DNA from: Pseudomonas sp. B21-023
GTDB lineage: Bacteria; Pseudomonadota; Gammaproteobacteria; Pseudomonadales; Pseudomonadaceae
Direction: 5' to 3'
Length of the DNA: 64,000 bases
NCBI RefSeq assembly: GCF_024749165.1
Contig: NZ_CP087190.1
Coordinates: forward strand, 2,453,501-2,517,500
The notes under the pieces are model-generated. The model had not been told where the DNA came from and did not search any database. It saw only the letters and a list, made by a program, of their open reading frames with translations. Of the stretch, positions 34,475 through 43,494 are shown piece after piece; position 1 is the stretch's first letter, and each line of letters starts with the position of its first letter. Both the position numbers and the translations under genes were made by a program.

Positions 34475-35037
34475 GCGCTGGCCAGCGCCGGGTCGCGGCG
34501 CCACTCCAGCCAGCCGCGCACGGCGATCAGGGTGAACAGGGCATACAGCGCGGCGGTGAGGTAGAGGCCCTTGTAGAGGAACAGGCCGACGAAGACCACA
34601 TCCACCACCACCCATAGCGCCCAGCACTGCAGGCGCTTCTGTGCCATCCACAGCTGGGCCACCAGGCTGAAACCGGTGAGTGCTGCGTCCAGCCAGGGCT
34701 GGGCAGCGTCCGTCCAGTGGGCCATGGCGGCGCCCAGCAGCAGGCTGGCCAGCAGGCCGATCGCCAGGCCCTTGAACATCGTCATCGGTGCCAGGCTGGT
34801 TACCTGGCGGGCGTCCTCGACCCGGTCCGGCCGGGTCCATTGCCACCAGCCGTACAGTTGCAGCACGGCGTAGACCAGTTGCAGGAGCATGTCCGAGTAC
34901 AGCTTGACCTCGTAGAAGATCCAGCTGTACAGCACCACCATCACCAGCCCGATCGGCCAGCACCAGGGGTTCTGCTTGACGGTGAGCCAGACGGCGATGA
35001 CGCCGAGCGCGGCGGCGAAGAGTTCGAGGCCGGACAT
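34471..35037 (-). CDS. pnuC: Nicotinamide riboside transporter PnuC
   Basis: A 188-residue inner-membrane protein with about six or seven helices. It shows the PnuC signature residues in WCWPIGLVMVVLYSWIFYEVKLYSDMLLQ (split here between the first and second helices) and a later aromatic run, YGWWQWTRPD. It imports nicotinamide riboside for NAD salvage. Its partner kinase follows with a four-base overlap. No regulatory element was recognised upstream. Confidence 0.93.
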   Translation of the reverse strand: MSGLELFAAALGVIAVWLTVKQNPWCWPIGLVMVVLYSWIFYEVKLYSDMLLQLVYAVLQLYGWWQWTRPDRVEDARQVTSLAPMTMFKGLAIGLLASLLLGAAMAHWTDAAQPWLDAALTGFSLVAQLWMAQKRLQCWALWVVVDVVFVGLFLYKGLYLTAALYALFTLIAVRGWLEWRRDPALASA

Positions 35038-35135
35038 CGGCGATCCTTGGGCGGAGAGAGGCCGCGATGCTAACCGCTTCGTGCGCCACGCTTCAAGCGG
35101 TGGGCAGCATCCGGGCTGCCCGTTGCCAGGCCCTG

Positions 35136-36770
35136 CTAGACCTTGAACTGACGCAGCAACTGCTCCAGCTCCTCGCTCAAGCGGCCAAGCGCCGCGCCAG
35201 CGTCGCTGGACTGGCGGGCGGCCTCGGCGGTCTGTTGCGACAAGTCGGCGGTTTCGGTGACGTTGCGGTTGATTTCCTCGACCACATGCGACTGCTGCAG
35301 GGTGGCGCTGGCGATCGAGGCATTCAGCGCCCCCAGGTTGCCCAGCGCATGGTTGATGGCGTCCAGGCTGCTGCCAGCCTCGCGGGCCTGCTCGACGGTC
35401 TGGCGCGAGGCTTCGCTGCTGGTATCGATGGCCCGCACCGCGGCTTCGGACTGCCCCTGCAGGTGCTCGATCATGGTCTGGATCTCGGCGGTCGACTGGG
35501 CGGAGCGCTGGGCCAGCAGGCGCACCTCGTCGGCGACCACGGCGAAGCCGCGCCCCTGCTCACCGGCGCGGGCGGCCTCGATGGCGGCGTTGAGGGCAAG
35601 CAGGTTGGTCTGCTCGGCGATCGAGCGGATGACCTCGAGCACGCCGCCGATCTTCGTGCTGTGGCTGGCCAGTTCGCGGATCACCTGTACCGCCTGGTCG
35701 ATGGTCGCCGAAAGCCGGTCGATCTGCTGCAGGCTACCGTGGATCGCCTGCTGGCCGTGGCCGACCTGGGCCTGGGCATTGCGCATTTCGCTGGAGGCCT
35801 GCTCGGCGTGCTTGGCCACGTCGTGCACCGCGTAGGTGACTTCGTTGACGGCGGTGGCGACCTGGTCCATCTGCAATGATTGCTGGGCGCTACGGGCCTG
35901 GGCGGAGCCTGCGTTGTCACCCACATGGCCGGCCGACTCGGCCAGGGCATGGGCCGCCCCCTGCAATTGACCGATCACGCCCTGCAACTTGCCATTGAAG
36001 CGGTTGAAGTGCTCACCCAGCTGGGTGATCTCGTCGTGGCCATGGGTGTCCAGGCGCCGGGTCAGGTCGCTTTCGCCGCTGGCGATGTTGCCCATGGCCT
36101 GCACGGCCTCCTGCAGTGGCCGGGCGATGCTGCGGGCGATCAGCATCACCAGCAGGGCCATCAGCAGGGCGATGCCCAGGCCCAGCAGCGAGGCGTCGCG
36201 CAACTGCCTGGCGAACTCGGCCTGCACGTCGTCGATGTAGACCCCCGAACCGATGATCCAGCCCCAGGGCTTGAACAGCTGTATATACGAGGTTTTCGCC
36301 ACCGGCTCACTGGCGCCGGGCTTGGGCCAGCGATAGTCGACTGGCCCCGCGCCCTGGCTGCGGGCCAGGGCGACCATCTCGTTGAAGACGGCGAAACCGT
36401 CGGGGTCACGGATGGCGGAGAGGTCCTGGCCATCGAGCTTTGGGTTGGCCGGGTGCATGACCATCTTCGGTTGCAGGTCGTTGATCCAGAAATAGTCGTT
36501 CTGGTCATAGCGCAGCCCGCGCACCACTTGCAGGGCCTGCTGCTGTGCGGCCTCGCGGGTCAGTGTGCCGGCAGCCTCCAGGCCTTGGTAATGGGCCAGC
36601 ACGCCGGCGGCGGTCTGTACCACGTGGCGGGTCTTCTCGGCCTTGGCCTGGTACAGGTCGCCATGGAGCTGGCGCAGCATCAGCAGGCCCAGCACCAGCA
36701 GCATGGCCACGGCCACCAGCAGGATCAGCCACAGGCGGCGGCTGATCGACATCGACCTCAGGGTCTTCAT
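35136..36770 (-). CDS. mcpP: Chemoreceptor with single Cache domain, McpP-like
   Basis: A 544-residue methyl-accepting chemotaxis protein. TM1 (about 13-32) is followed by a periplasmic Cache_2 domain (about 40-185) with [21 protein letters not shown] and [16 protein letters not shown]2 is at about 192-212, followed by HAMP and a signalling hairpin with [17 protein letters not shown] and [15 protein letters not shown]. This domain type binds small carboxylates. In P. putida the McpP receptor (acetate, pyruvate, propionate, lactate) is, from memory, encoded beside uppP, as here. The symbol rests on that arrangement and on domain type. Confidence 0.8.
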   Translation of the reverse strand: MKTLRSMSISRRLWLILLVAVAMLLVLGLLMLRQLHGDLYQAKAEKTRHVVQTAAGVLAHYQGLEAAGTLTREAAQQQALQVVRGLRYDQNDYFWINDLQPKMVMHPANPKLDGQDLSAIRDPDGFAVFNEMVALARSQGAGPVDYRWPKPGASEPVAKTSYIQLFKPWGWIIGSGVYIDDVQAEFARQLRDASLLGLGIALLMALLVMLIARSIARPLQEAVQAMGNIASGESDLTRRLDTHGHDEITQLGEHFNRFNGKLQGVIGQLQGAAHALAESAGHVGDNAGSAQARSAQQSLQMDQVATAVNEVTYAVHDVAKHAEQASSEMRNAQAQVGHGQQAIHGSLQQIDRLSATIDQAVQVIRELASHSTKIGGVLEVIRSIAEQTNLLALNAAIEAARAGEQGRGFAVVADEVRLLAQRSAQSTAEIQTMIEHLQGQSEAAVRAIDTSSEASRQTVEQAREAGSSLDAINHALGNLGALNASIASATLQQSHVVEEINRNVTETADLSQQTAEAARQSSDAGAALGRLSEELEQLLRQFKV

Positions 36771-37069
36771 GATGCGTTACTCCAGTCTTTTTCTTTTTAT
36801 CCAGGGCATCCAAGCATGCTTTGTCGCGGGCCCCCACTCGACCAACGGCTAATGCGTCGTTCTTGACATCCTCAGTTGCAGGTAACGCAAGCCTTGAAAC
36901 ATAGGCTCTGCTAGGATTTCGGCCGCGCCAGATGAAACCTTTAGGCGGCTGGGCATTTCAGCTGGCTTTGGTAGCGCTTGCGCTGTAAAAAGCACGCGCC
37001 GCGTGCGGTCTCAATTGTGTCAATCAAAACAAGCGGCCTGCCACGTGCAGCGTCGCATTTGGGGGAAAG

Positions 37070-37900
37070 ATGGATTTGTGGAGTGCCTTGCAGGCGATCA
37101 TCCTGGGCGTGGTCGAGGGGCTGACGGAGTTCCTGCCCATTTCGAGCACCGGGCACCAGATCATCGTCGCCGACCTGATCAACTTCGGTGGCGAACGCGC
37201 CATGGCGTTCAACATCATCATCCAGCTGGGTGCCATCCTGGCGGTGGTGTGGGAGTTCCGGCGCAAGATCTTCGACGTGGTACTGGGCTTGCCCACGCAG
37301 GTGCCGGCGCGACGCTTCACCGCCAACCTGCTGATCGCCTTCATTCCCGCGGTGATCCTGGGCGTGTTGTTCGCCGACCTGATCCATGAGTACCTGTTCA
37401 ACCCTATTACCGTTGCCGCCGCGCTGGTGGTAGGTGGGGTGATCATGCTGTGGGCCGAGCGTCGCCAGCACCGGGTGGAGGTCGACCATGTCGACGACAT
37501 GCGCTGGACTCACGCGCTGAAGATCGGCCTGGTGCAGTGCCTGGCGATGATTCCGGGCACCTCGCGCTCGGGATCGACCATTATCGGTGGCTTGCTGTTC
37601 GGCCTCTCGCGCAAGGCGGCGACCGAGTTTTCGTTCTTCCTGGCCATGCCCACCATGGTCGGCGCGGCGGTGTATTCGGGGTACAAGTACCGTGATCTGT
37701 TCCAGCCGGGCGATTTGCCGGTGTTCGCCATCGGTTTCGTGGTGTCGTTCATCTTTGCCATGATTGCCGTACGCGGGCTGCTCAAATTTATCGCCAATCA
37801 CAGCTATGCGGTGTTTGCCTGGTATCGCATCGCCTTTGGCCTGCTGATCCTGGCGACCTGGGAGTTTGGCTGGGTCGATTGGTCGACGGCGCATGGTTGA
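37070..37900 (+). CDS. uppP: Undecaprenyl-diphosphatase UppP (BacA)
   Basis: A 276-residue inner-membrane phosphatase that recycles undecaprenyl pyrophosphate for peptidoglycan and polysaccharide synthesis; it is also linked to bacitracin resistance. Both active-site motifs are present: [15 protein letters not shown] near residues 16-30 and [10 protein letters not shown] near 164-173. About eight hydrophobic helices are visible. Overexpressed family members give bacitracin tolerance. A second copy elsewhere in the genome would be usual for this group. The DUF1294 gene overlaps its stop. Confidence 0.95.
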   Translation: MDLWSALQAIILGVVEGLTEFLPISSTGHQIIVADLINFGGERAMAFNIIIQLGAILAVVWEFRRKIFDVVLGLPTQVPARRFTANLLIAFIPAVILGVLFADLIHEYLFNPITVAAALVVGGVIMLWAERRQHRVEVDHVDDMRWTHALKIGLVQCLAMIPGTSRSGSTIIGGLLFGLSRKAATEFSFFLAMPTMVGAAVYSGYKYRDLFQPGDLPVFAIGFVVSFIFAMIAVRGLLKFIANHSYAVFAWYRIAFGLLILATWEFGWVDWSTAHG

Positions 37901-38318
37901 GAGGGCTCGTACGCAGCGTGCGCCCCGACGCGAGGAAGGCGTGCGCAATGCGCGCCTGAAGGGGCTGGTACTTGCGGTGCTGTGCCTGTTGCCGGTGCTC
38001 GGCGGCCTGCGGATGGGGCTGAGTGGCGGGAGTTGGTTGCCGTTGGCGATGTATCCGGTGGTGAGTCTGGTCAGCCTGTTGTTGTACTGGCAGGACAAGC
38101 AGCAGGCGCGGACTCAGGCCTGGCGTACGCCGGAAAAGGTGCTGCATGCCAGCGAGCTGCTGGGGGGCTGGCCGGGGGCTTTGCTGGCGCAACAGGTGTT
38201 TCGGCACAAGACTCGGAAGGTTTCCTATCAGGTTGTGTGCTGGGGGATTGTTCTGGTGCATCAGGTGTTCTGGGTTGATTATTTGTTTTTGGCGGGGCGG
38301 TGGGGTGCTTTGATCTGA
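37893..38318 (+). CDS. DUF1294 membrane protein
   Basis: A 141-residue protein. A basic N-terminal tail ([11 protein letters not shown]) is followed by two hydrophobic segments (about 25-60), the family motif [21 protein letters not shown] and a last hydrophobic stretch. Longer DUF1294 proteins carry an N-terminal cold-shock domain, which this one lacks. The function is unknown. Its ATG lies eight bases before the end of uppP, so the two are probably cotranslated. Confidence 0.85.
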   Translation: MVERARTQRAPRREEGVRNARLKGLVLAVLCLLPVLGGLRMGLSGGSWLPLAMYPVVSLVSLLLYWQDKQQARTQAWRTPEKVLHASELLGGWPGALLAQQVFRHKTRKVSYQVVCWGIVLVHQVFWVDYLFLAGRWGALI

Positions 38319-38320
38319 GG

Positions 38321-38356
38321 GTTGTAGTTGTAGTTGTAGTTGTAGTTGTAGTTGTG
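38321..38356. repeat. Hexanucleotide microsatellite (GTTGTA)n
   Basis: Five perfect copies of GTTGTA are followed by GTTGTG, starting three bases after the DUF1294 stop. It lies in non-coding DNA. Copy number could vary by slippage but would not change a reading frame. Confidence 0.95.
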
Positions 38357-38408
38357 GTTATGGTTTTGAAAGTTGTATGCGCATTCATTTGCGATGTCGA
38401 CGCTTACT

Positions 38409-38631
38409 CACCTTTCCGCCCTTACGGCGGGTCCCTTTTTGAAGGATCAAAAAGGAACCAAAAAATCCTCGCTCCATTCATCCGGCCCTCCGCTTCGCTC
38501 CGGGTTCCCTCACTCCGGCCTTGCTCCCGGGAGGACCGCGCTGAACGCCCCATCCTGGGGCGCAGCGCTTGACGGGCATCCATGCCCGTCACCTCCCTCC
38601 GCAAGACCTGCGTTCGGCCTCCTGAAGTCGC
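38409..38631 (+). repeat. Structured 223-bp repeat, copy A
   Basis: A non-coding segment matching copy B (38913-39135, opposite strand) in length and order of blocks. In 5'-3' order it holds: a hairpin CCTTTTTGA-AGGA-TCAAAAAGG; a CTTCGCT-containing stretch; a nested stem GCGCTG-GCCCCA-TCC-TGGGGC-CAGCGC; a hairpin TGACGGGCAT-CC-ATGCCCGTCA; and the closing block GCCTCCTGAAGTCGC. Small frames here are not convincing genes. Sequences like this recur in Pseudomonas genomes and tend to be annotated as hypothetical proteins (from memory). Confidence 0.8.
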
Positions 38632-38700
38632 GAAGTTACGGGCGGCGCCTGCACTAACGCAGCTAGTCGCTAGTTGCCATCGAGGGAACTCTAGATCAAC

Positions 38701-38772
38701 ATCGCGGGGCAAGCCCGCTCCCACCATAGTTTGACTACGTGATTCAATGTGGGAGCGGGCCTGTCCCGCGAT
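38701..38772. repeat. Pair of inverted REP elements
   Basis: ATCGCGGGGCAAGCCCGCTCCCAC (split: ATCGCGGGGC, AAGCCCGCTCCCAC) faces the inverted GTGGGAGCGGGCCTGTCCCGCGAT across about 24 bases. These are typical extragenic palindromes of the P. putida group, placed between the two structured repeats. Confidence 0.9.
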
Positions 38773-38818
38773 GGCGTAATGAAGAACAACATAACAGCCA
38801 CTAACAAAACCAACATAT

Positions 38819-38873
38819 CTGCTCTTGATCTGCTCTTGATCTGCTCTTGATCTGCTCTTGATCTGCTCTTGAT
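38819..38873. repeat. Tandem repeat, 5 x 11 bp
   Basis: Five identical, adjacent copies of CTGCTCTTGAT with no spacers, immediately before copy B of the structured repeat. The absence of spacers excludes a CRISPR array. Identity of all copies suggests recent expansion. Confidence 0.97.
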
Positions 38874-38912
38874 CTTGCTTCTAAGCGCGCGGTAGTTCAG
38901 GCGACACAAATT

Positions 38913-39135
38913 GCGACTTCAGGAGGCCGAGTGGAGTTCTTGCGTAGTGGGGCGACGGCCATGGATGGCCGTCGAGCGCTGCGCCCCAGGATGGGGCGTA
39001 CAGCGCGGTACCCACGGGAGCAAGAACGGAGCGAGGGAACCCCGTAGCGAAGCGTAGGGGCCGTATGAACGGAGCCGAACGGTTTTGCCTACTTTTGTCA
39101 AGACAAAAGTAGGTCGCCGTAAAGGCGAAAGGGTG
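38913..39135 (-). repeat. Structured 223-bp repeat, copy B
   Basis: The inverted, diverged counterpart of copy A. Read on the minus strand, the same hairpins occur in the same order: CCTACTTTTGTC-TT-GACAAAAGTAGG, then GCGCTG-GCCCCA-TCC-TGGGGC-CAGCGC, then CGACGGCCAT-CC-ATGGCCGTCG, then GCCTCCTGAAGTCGC. Stems one and three differ in sequence from copy A but still pair perfectly, so the structure has been kept while the sequence changed. Confidence 0.8.
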
Positions 39136-39270
39136 ACTAAATGTCGACATCTTCTACGAATGCGCCCACAAAAAACAAAACAATCGCCCCGAACCCGAAC
39201 CCAACCCAAGGAAAAAAAGGAACCGCAGCGCCAGGGGAGAACCAACGCCACGGTCCAAGGGGAAACCCCG

Positions 39271-40716
39271 TCACTGCTGGGTAACAGTCGCCATATTGGC
39301 ATTCCCGAACTGCGTAACAGTGGCCGTCTGACTAGCCCCACTCTGGTCGACAAACGCCTGGTTCCCATTACCCCCCTGGGTCACGTAGGCGAGGTTGACC
39401 CCATCGGTCTGCTTGATGGTCGCCTCGTTGCCATTGCCATACAGCTGATAGGTGTAGCTCTGGTTGCCACTGCCCGACTGCTCGAGGGTGATGCTGCCGC
39501 CATTGCCCGCGGCCAGGCCCTCGGCGTAGTTGGCGGTGCCGCGCTGGTCGGCGATTAGCAGGTTGTCGCTGCCGTTCTGCTCGAAGTACAGCTCGTTGTT
39601 GCTGTCGGCCTGGCGGGTCTCCATCTGGTTGCGGTTGCCATCCTGATTCAGCCGGGCGATCTGGCTGTTGCCTTCCTGGGTGAGGTTGACCCCGTTGCCA
39701 TTGCCCGCCTGGTTGATCTGCGCCTGCTGACCGACACCGAATTGCCCGCCAGACTTCTCGCCCTTCCAGTTGCTGGCCATGATCTTGTTGGCGTTGCCCA
39801 CCGTGCTGATGGTCAGGCTGTGGTTGTCGCCGGTCTGGTAGGTGAAGTGCAGGTTGTTGTTGCCCGTCTGGGAAATGCTGGTCACCGCCTGGTTGGTCTC
39901 GAACTGGTCCGACCAGCTGGCGTTGCCACGGCCGGTCTGGCTGAGACCTGCGCTGTTGGCCTGGCCGAAACTCTGATCGATGTAGCCTTCGTTGCTCTGG
40001 CCGTTCTGGTAGACATTGGCTTGGCTGGCGGCCTGGTTGTCCTGCCACACCTCCACCGAGTTGCCCGTGCCGTACTGGTTGATGCCGATGGTGCCGCCCA
40101 GGCCGTCGCGCTGGTCACCGTAGGCCCAGTTCTGCCGGCCTTCCTGGTAGATGGCGATATCGCCGTCCTGGTGGGTCATGTGCTCGGCGGCGGCCTGGTT
40201 GTCGCTGCCACCCTGCATGATCACGCTTTTGTTGTTGCTGCCGCCGAACAGCTGCTCCACCGTGGCGTCGTTGCCATGGCCGGACTGCAAGGTGGTGGCC
40301 TGGCTGCCGTACTGGGTGTCCTGCCAGATGACCGAACGGTTGCCGCTGCCTTGCTGGACCTGCAGGGCCTCGTTGTTCTCGCCCACCGACTGGCTGGCGA
40401 AGGCGTCGTTGAGGCTGCCGCCGGACTGCTGGGTGATCTGGCTGCCGTTCTCGAACAATTGCTCGGCGTAGCCGGCGTTGAACGAGCCGGTGGCGTTTTG
40501 CTGGATATGGCTGGTGCTGCTGTCCTGCAGCGCCATGTGATTGTGGTCGTGGCCAGCCTGGTTCTGCGTGGCCGAGGCGAACGGCGCCTGGGTCTGCTTG
40601 ACCTCGGCGATGTTCTGGTTGCCCTGTTGGGACTGGGTCGAAGTGCTGTCGTCGGCCATGGCCTGGCCGGCAAGGGCCAGGACGATGGCAGCGCTCAGAG
40701 GGGCGAGCTTGTGCAT
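39271..40716 (-). CDS. Large curlin-repeat protein (CsgA-like)
   Basis: A 481-residue secreted protein with a signal peptide (about 1-21). Nearly the whole mature part consists of curlin-type repeats with the pattern Q-x-G-x-x-N-x-x-x-x-x-Q, such as QQGNQNIAEVKQ, QTGRGNASWSDQ, QDGNRNQMETRQ and QFGNANMATVTQQ at the C terminus. I estimate about 20 repeats, against five in E. coli CsgA. It should form beta-helical amyloid outside the cell. GGAGG seven bases before the ATG supports the start. It is the last gene of a four-gene operon. No csgE, csgF or csgG is visible in the window. Confidence 0.88.
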   Translation of the reverse strand: MHKLAPLSAAIVLALAGQAMADDSTSTQSQQGNQNIAEVKQTQAPFASATQNQAGHDHNHMALQDSSTSHIQQNATGSFNAGYAEQLFENGSQITQQSGGSLNDAFASQSVGENNEALQVQQGSGNRSVIWQDTQYGSQATTLQSGHGNDATVEQLFGGSNNKSVIMQGGSDNQAAAEHMTHQDGDIAIYQEGRQNWAYGDQRDGLGGTIGINQYGTGNSVEVWQDNQAASQANVYQNGQSNEGYIDQSFGQANSAGLSQTGRGNASWSDQFETNQAVTSISQTGNNNLHFTYQTGDNHSLTISTVGNANKIMASNWKGEKSGGQFGVGQQAQINQAGNGNGVNLTQEGNSQIARLNQDGNRNQMETRQADSNNELYFEQNGSDNLLIADQRGTANYAEGLAAGNGGSITLEQSGSGNQSYTYQLYGNGNEATIKQTDGVNLAYVTQGGNGNQAFVDQSGASQTATVTQFGNANMATVTQQ

Positions 40717-40746
40717 GGTATTGCCTCCAGATCTGTCGATGAGGGC

Positions 40747-41217
40747 CTAGCGGTACTGGGTGATGTGGACCTGCTGGCCGTTGCCGGCCTGGGTCACGGC
40801 GCTGTTGAGCCCCGTGCCGCGCTGGTCGATGGTGGCGCTGTTGTGGTTGCCGATCTGCTCGATGGCGGCGCTGTTGCCGCTGCCACTCTGGCGGATCGTC
40901 GCGTCGTTACCCTGGCCCTGCTGGCTGATCGCGGCCGTCAGGTCGCTGCCTTCCTGCAGGATGTAAGCCTCCTGCGCGCCCCCGGCCTGGACGATCCGGC
41001 CGAGCAGGGCCTGGCCGTTCTGGTCGAGGGCGGCACGGTTGCCCGTGCCCAGTTGCTCGATCACCGCGACCTGGCCGGCGCCGGTTGGCAGCAGGCGCAG
41101 CACCAGTGGCTCGCCCAGGTCGCTGCCGGCGGCGAGGTCGGCGTTGTCCATCAGGTCGTCGGCTAGAGCCTGGCCGGTAAGGGCCAGGCACAGCAGCAGC
41201 GGGTACAGGGCGTTCAT
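40747..41217 (-). CDS. Curlin-repeat protein (CsgB-like minor subunit)
   Basis: A 156-residue secreted protein with a signal peptide (about 1-19). Roughly five curlin repeats occupy the second half: EQLGTGNRAALDQ, QEGSDLTAAISQ, QQGQGNDATIRQ, QIGNHNSATIDQ and QAGNGQQVHITQ. Its size and place beside the larger curlin protein suggest the nucleator role of CsgB. GGGAGG precedes the ATG. It lies 16 bases after the 744-residue secreted protein, within the same operon. Confidence 0.87.
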   Translation of the reverse strand: MNALYPLLLCLALTGQALADDLMDNADLAAGSDLGEPLVLRLLPTGAGQVAVIEQLGTGNRAALDQNGQALLGRIVQAGGAQEAYILQEGSDLTAAISQQGQGNDATIRQSGSGNSAAIEQIGNHNSATIDQRGTGLNSAVTQAGNGQQVHITQYR

Positions 41218-41233
41218 GGCATCCTCCCGGGGG

Positions 41234-43468
41234 TTACTGCACCACCACGTTGACCGTGCGCGTGCTGCCCTGGCTGCTGGTCACCGTGGCGGTCGGCGCG
41301 GCGGTGGGCACCAGCGTCGTGCTGTTGCTCACCGACAGGCGCCAGCGGCCGGTGACCGGCACGGTGGTGGTGCCCAGGGTCTGCACGCCGCTGGTGGTGG
41401 TCACCCGCACCGTGATGGTGTTACCGGTGGTCACCGAGGACGTTCCGCTGATGTCCCAGTTGAAGCGGTTGTTGGAGCGCGCCGTGACTGTCGCCGCGGT
41501 GACCGCGAAGGTCTCCTGGGCCGGTCGTGGCGATACTTGTACCGTGACCGTGCCGGGCGTCGAGGTGGCGCCGATCGCGTCACGGGCGACGTAGGTGAAG
41601 CTGGTGGTGAACGCCGCGGTGACCGTGGCCGGTGGCGTGTAGGTGATCACGTTGCCGTCGGTGCTCACCGTGCCGCGCCCGGCCGGGGTCGGCTGGGTGA
41701 CGCTGGCGATGGTCAGTGGCAGGTTGCCTTCCGGGTCGGTGTCGTTGGCCAGGGCGTTGATGGTCAGTGGCACGCCGAGGGTGGCGGCGCTATCGGCCAC
41801 TGCGGTTGGTGGACGGTTCGGCGCGACGTTGACGGTCACGGTGGTGACCGGCGACTTCAGGCCCTTGGCGTCTTGCGCGCGGTAGCTGAAGGTCGCCACC
41901 AGCGGCGAGGTGGCCCCGGCCGGTGGGGTGTAGGTCACTGCCGTGGTGCCGTTCATCACCACGCCGCCCAGGCCGGTGCCCGGCTGGGTGAGGTCGGTGA
42001 TGCTCAGCGGCACGTTGCCGTCCGGGTCGCTGTCGTTGGCCAGCAGGGTGAGGGTGATCGGTATGCCGACACTGGTGCTACCGCTGTCGGCCTGGGCCAC
42101 GGGGGCTTGGTTCTCGGCCTGCACCGGGGCGCTGCCGACCACCACCACCGGTTCCACGTCGACACCGCCATGTGCCGACTTGACCGTGATGCTGGCAGGC
42201 GGCTGGGCCAGGTCGTTGACCGTGAGGCTTTGCTGGACACCGGACTTGGACATCCGTCCGAAGCCCTGGACCAGCAAATCCGGCACCACGACTTCGTCGC
42301 TGGACCGGGCCTCGATAAGCAACCGCTTGGCACTCCAGTCATAGCGTGCCGTACCCACCTTGACCACATCGCTGAGCTTGCTCGACAGCGATGTCGGGCG
42401 CGTGGTGCCGGCCGGGCTGCTGGCGGTGACCACCACCACCGACGGTGGCACTGCCTGGCTCAGTTGCTGGTTGAAGAACAACCCGTTGTTGTCGGCGAGC
42501 ATGCTGAACTGGCAGGGCGAAGGCGGCGAGCCGACCAGCGCCAGGCCGTTGCGCAGGCAAAGGCTGGCGCTGTTCGGCGCCTTGGCGAAGACTTCGACGC
42601 GGGTGCCCGCGGCGTTGCGCTGGTAGGTGGCGCGTTCCAGCGTCGCCGGGGTCTGCTGGCGCTGGTCGAGGACTTTGCCGGAGACGGTGAAGACGTTGGT
42701 CTGGATGGTGCCCGCCGGGCCCTGGATGCGCACGAAGTTGGTGTTGTTCGGGCTGCCGGTCACTGCCTCGGTAATGTTCGGGTCGCCGACGAAGGTCTCG
42801 GTGGCGCCGGTGTCCGGGTTGACCTCGGTGTAGGGGCCGCCGACACCGCGCAGGAACGGGCCGAGGTTGCCGTTCAGGGCACCGCTGAAGTTGCCGGGAG
42901 CACCGATGCCGATGTCGCGGGTGATGTTGATCGCCCGGCGGCCCGCCGTGGTCACGTTGACCGTTTCGACCCCATAGGGGTGGGTGATGGTGTAGGTGCC
43001 GGTGCTCGGCACCGAGGCGCGGATGCGGATGCGGGCGAAGCTCTGCTGGTCGCCATTGACCGGATTCTCGGCGGCGAAGGCTGCCTCAAGGCCGGCAACG
43101 TAGACCTCCAGCTCGTAGCCACTGTTGCCTACCTGGGGGATCTCGGTCTCGGCCAGGAACCAGAACATCTCCGGTGGCCAGTTGTCCGGGAACACCAGCG
43201 GCAGGGCATCGTCATAGACCCCGGGCTCGGGCAGCAGGGTGCACATGTAGGCCGGAGCGCCAGGGCCGCCCGGTGACCGGGTGCTGGTGGCGCGCGACTG
43301 GCACAGCTCCAGGGCGAGGTTGTTGGCGTCCTTGTACCACATGGGGTAACCCCCGGTGGCGAAGGTGTAGGGGCCGGGATCGACCTCCGACAGCGCGGCC
43401 CAGGCCGCGCTGCTGAGGGTGAGGGTGAAACCGGCGGCGCAGAGTGCGCGACGCGACCAAGTATTCAT
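41234..43468 (-). CDS. Secreted protein with Ig-like/cadherin-like repeats, curli-operon associated
   Basis: A 744-residue exported protein. A signal peptide (about 1-28) is followed by a domain of about 400 residues shared with the next gene (VDPGPYTF, MWYKD, YMCTLLPEPGVYDD, ITHPYGVETVNV, RRAINITRDIGIGAPG). Then come at least two Ig/cadherin-like modules with the signature LLANDSDPDGNVPLSI and ALANDTDPEGNLPLTI, and a final beta-rich module. Such modules occur in large surface proteins. AAGGAGG five bases upstream fixes the start at 43468; the frame runs further 5' but only through the neighbouring gene. It is probably a cell-surface or fibre-associated adhesin. Confidence 0.8.
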   Translation of the reverse strand: MNTWSRRALCAAGFTLTLSSAAWAALSEVDPGPYTFATGGYPMWYKDANNLALELCQSRATSTRSPGGPGAPAYMCTLLPEPGVYDDALPLVFPDNWPPEMFWFLAETEIPQVGNSGYELEVYVAGLEAAFAAENPVNGDQQSFARIRIRASVPSTGTYTITHPYGVETVNVTTAGRRAINITRDIGIGAPGNFSGALNGNLGPFLRGVGGPYTEVNPDTGATETFVGDPNITEAVTGSPNNTNFVRIQGPAGTIQTNVFTVSGKVLDQRQQTPATLERATYQRNAAGTRVEVFAKAPNSASLCLRNGLALVGSPPSPCQFSMLADNNGLFFNQQLSQAVPPSVVVVTASSPAGTTRPTSLSSKLSDVVKVGTARYDWSAKRLLIEARSSDEVVVPDLLVQGFGRMSKSGVQQSLTVNDLAQPPASITVKSAHGGVDVEPVVVVGSAPVQAENQAPVAQADSGSTSVGIPITLTLLANDSDPDGNVPLSITDLTQPGTGLGGVVMNGTTAVTYTPPAGATSPLVATFSYRAQDAKGLKSPVTTVTVNVAPNRPPTAVADSAATLGVPLTINALANDTDPEGNLPLTIASVTQPTPAGRGTVSTDGNVITYTPPATVTAAFTTSFTYVARDAIGATSTPGTVTVQVSPRPAQETFAVTAATVTARSNNRFNWDISGTSSVTTGNTITVRVTTTSGVQTLGTTTVPVTGRWRLSVSNSTTLVPTAAPTATVTSSQGSTRTVNVVVQ

Positions 43469-43494
43469 GCTGCCTCCTTGAAGGCGTGTCCTGT

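Noticed and set aside
36771..36880. Sigma-28 (FliA) promoter for the McpP-like receptor
   Set aside because: TCAAG and GCCG occur on the minus strand, but the spacing is two bases short and the -10 box is poor.
38819..38873. Possible CRISPR array
   Set aside because: The units are 11 bp, directly adjacent and have no spacers; no cas gene is present.
38319..39270. Small open frames in the repeat patch
   Set aside because: They follow the structured repeats on either strand, differ in frame between copies A and B, and lack good ribosome-binding sites.
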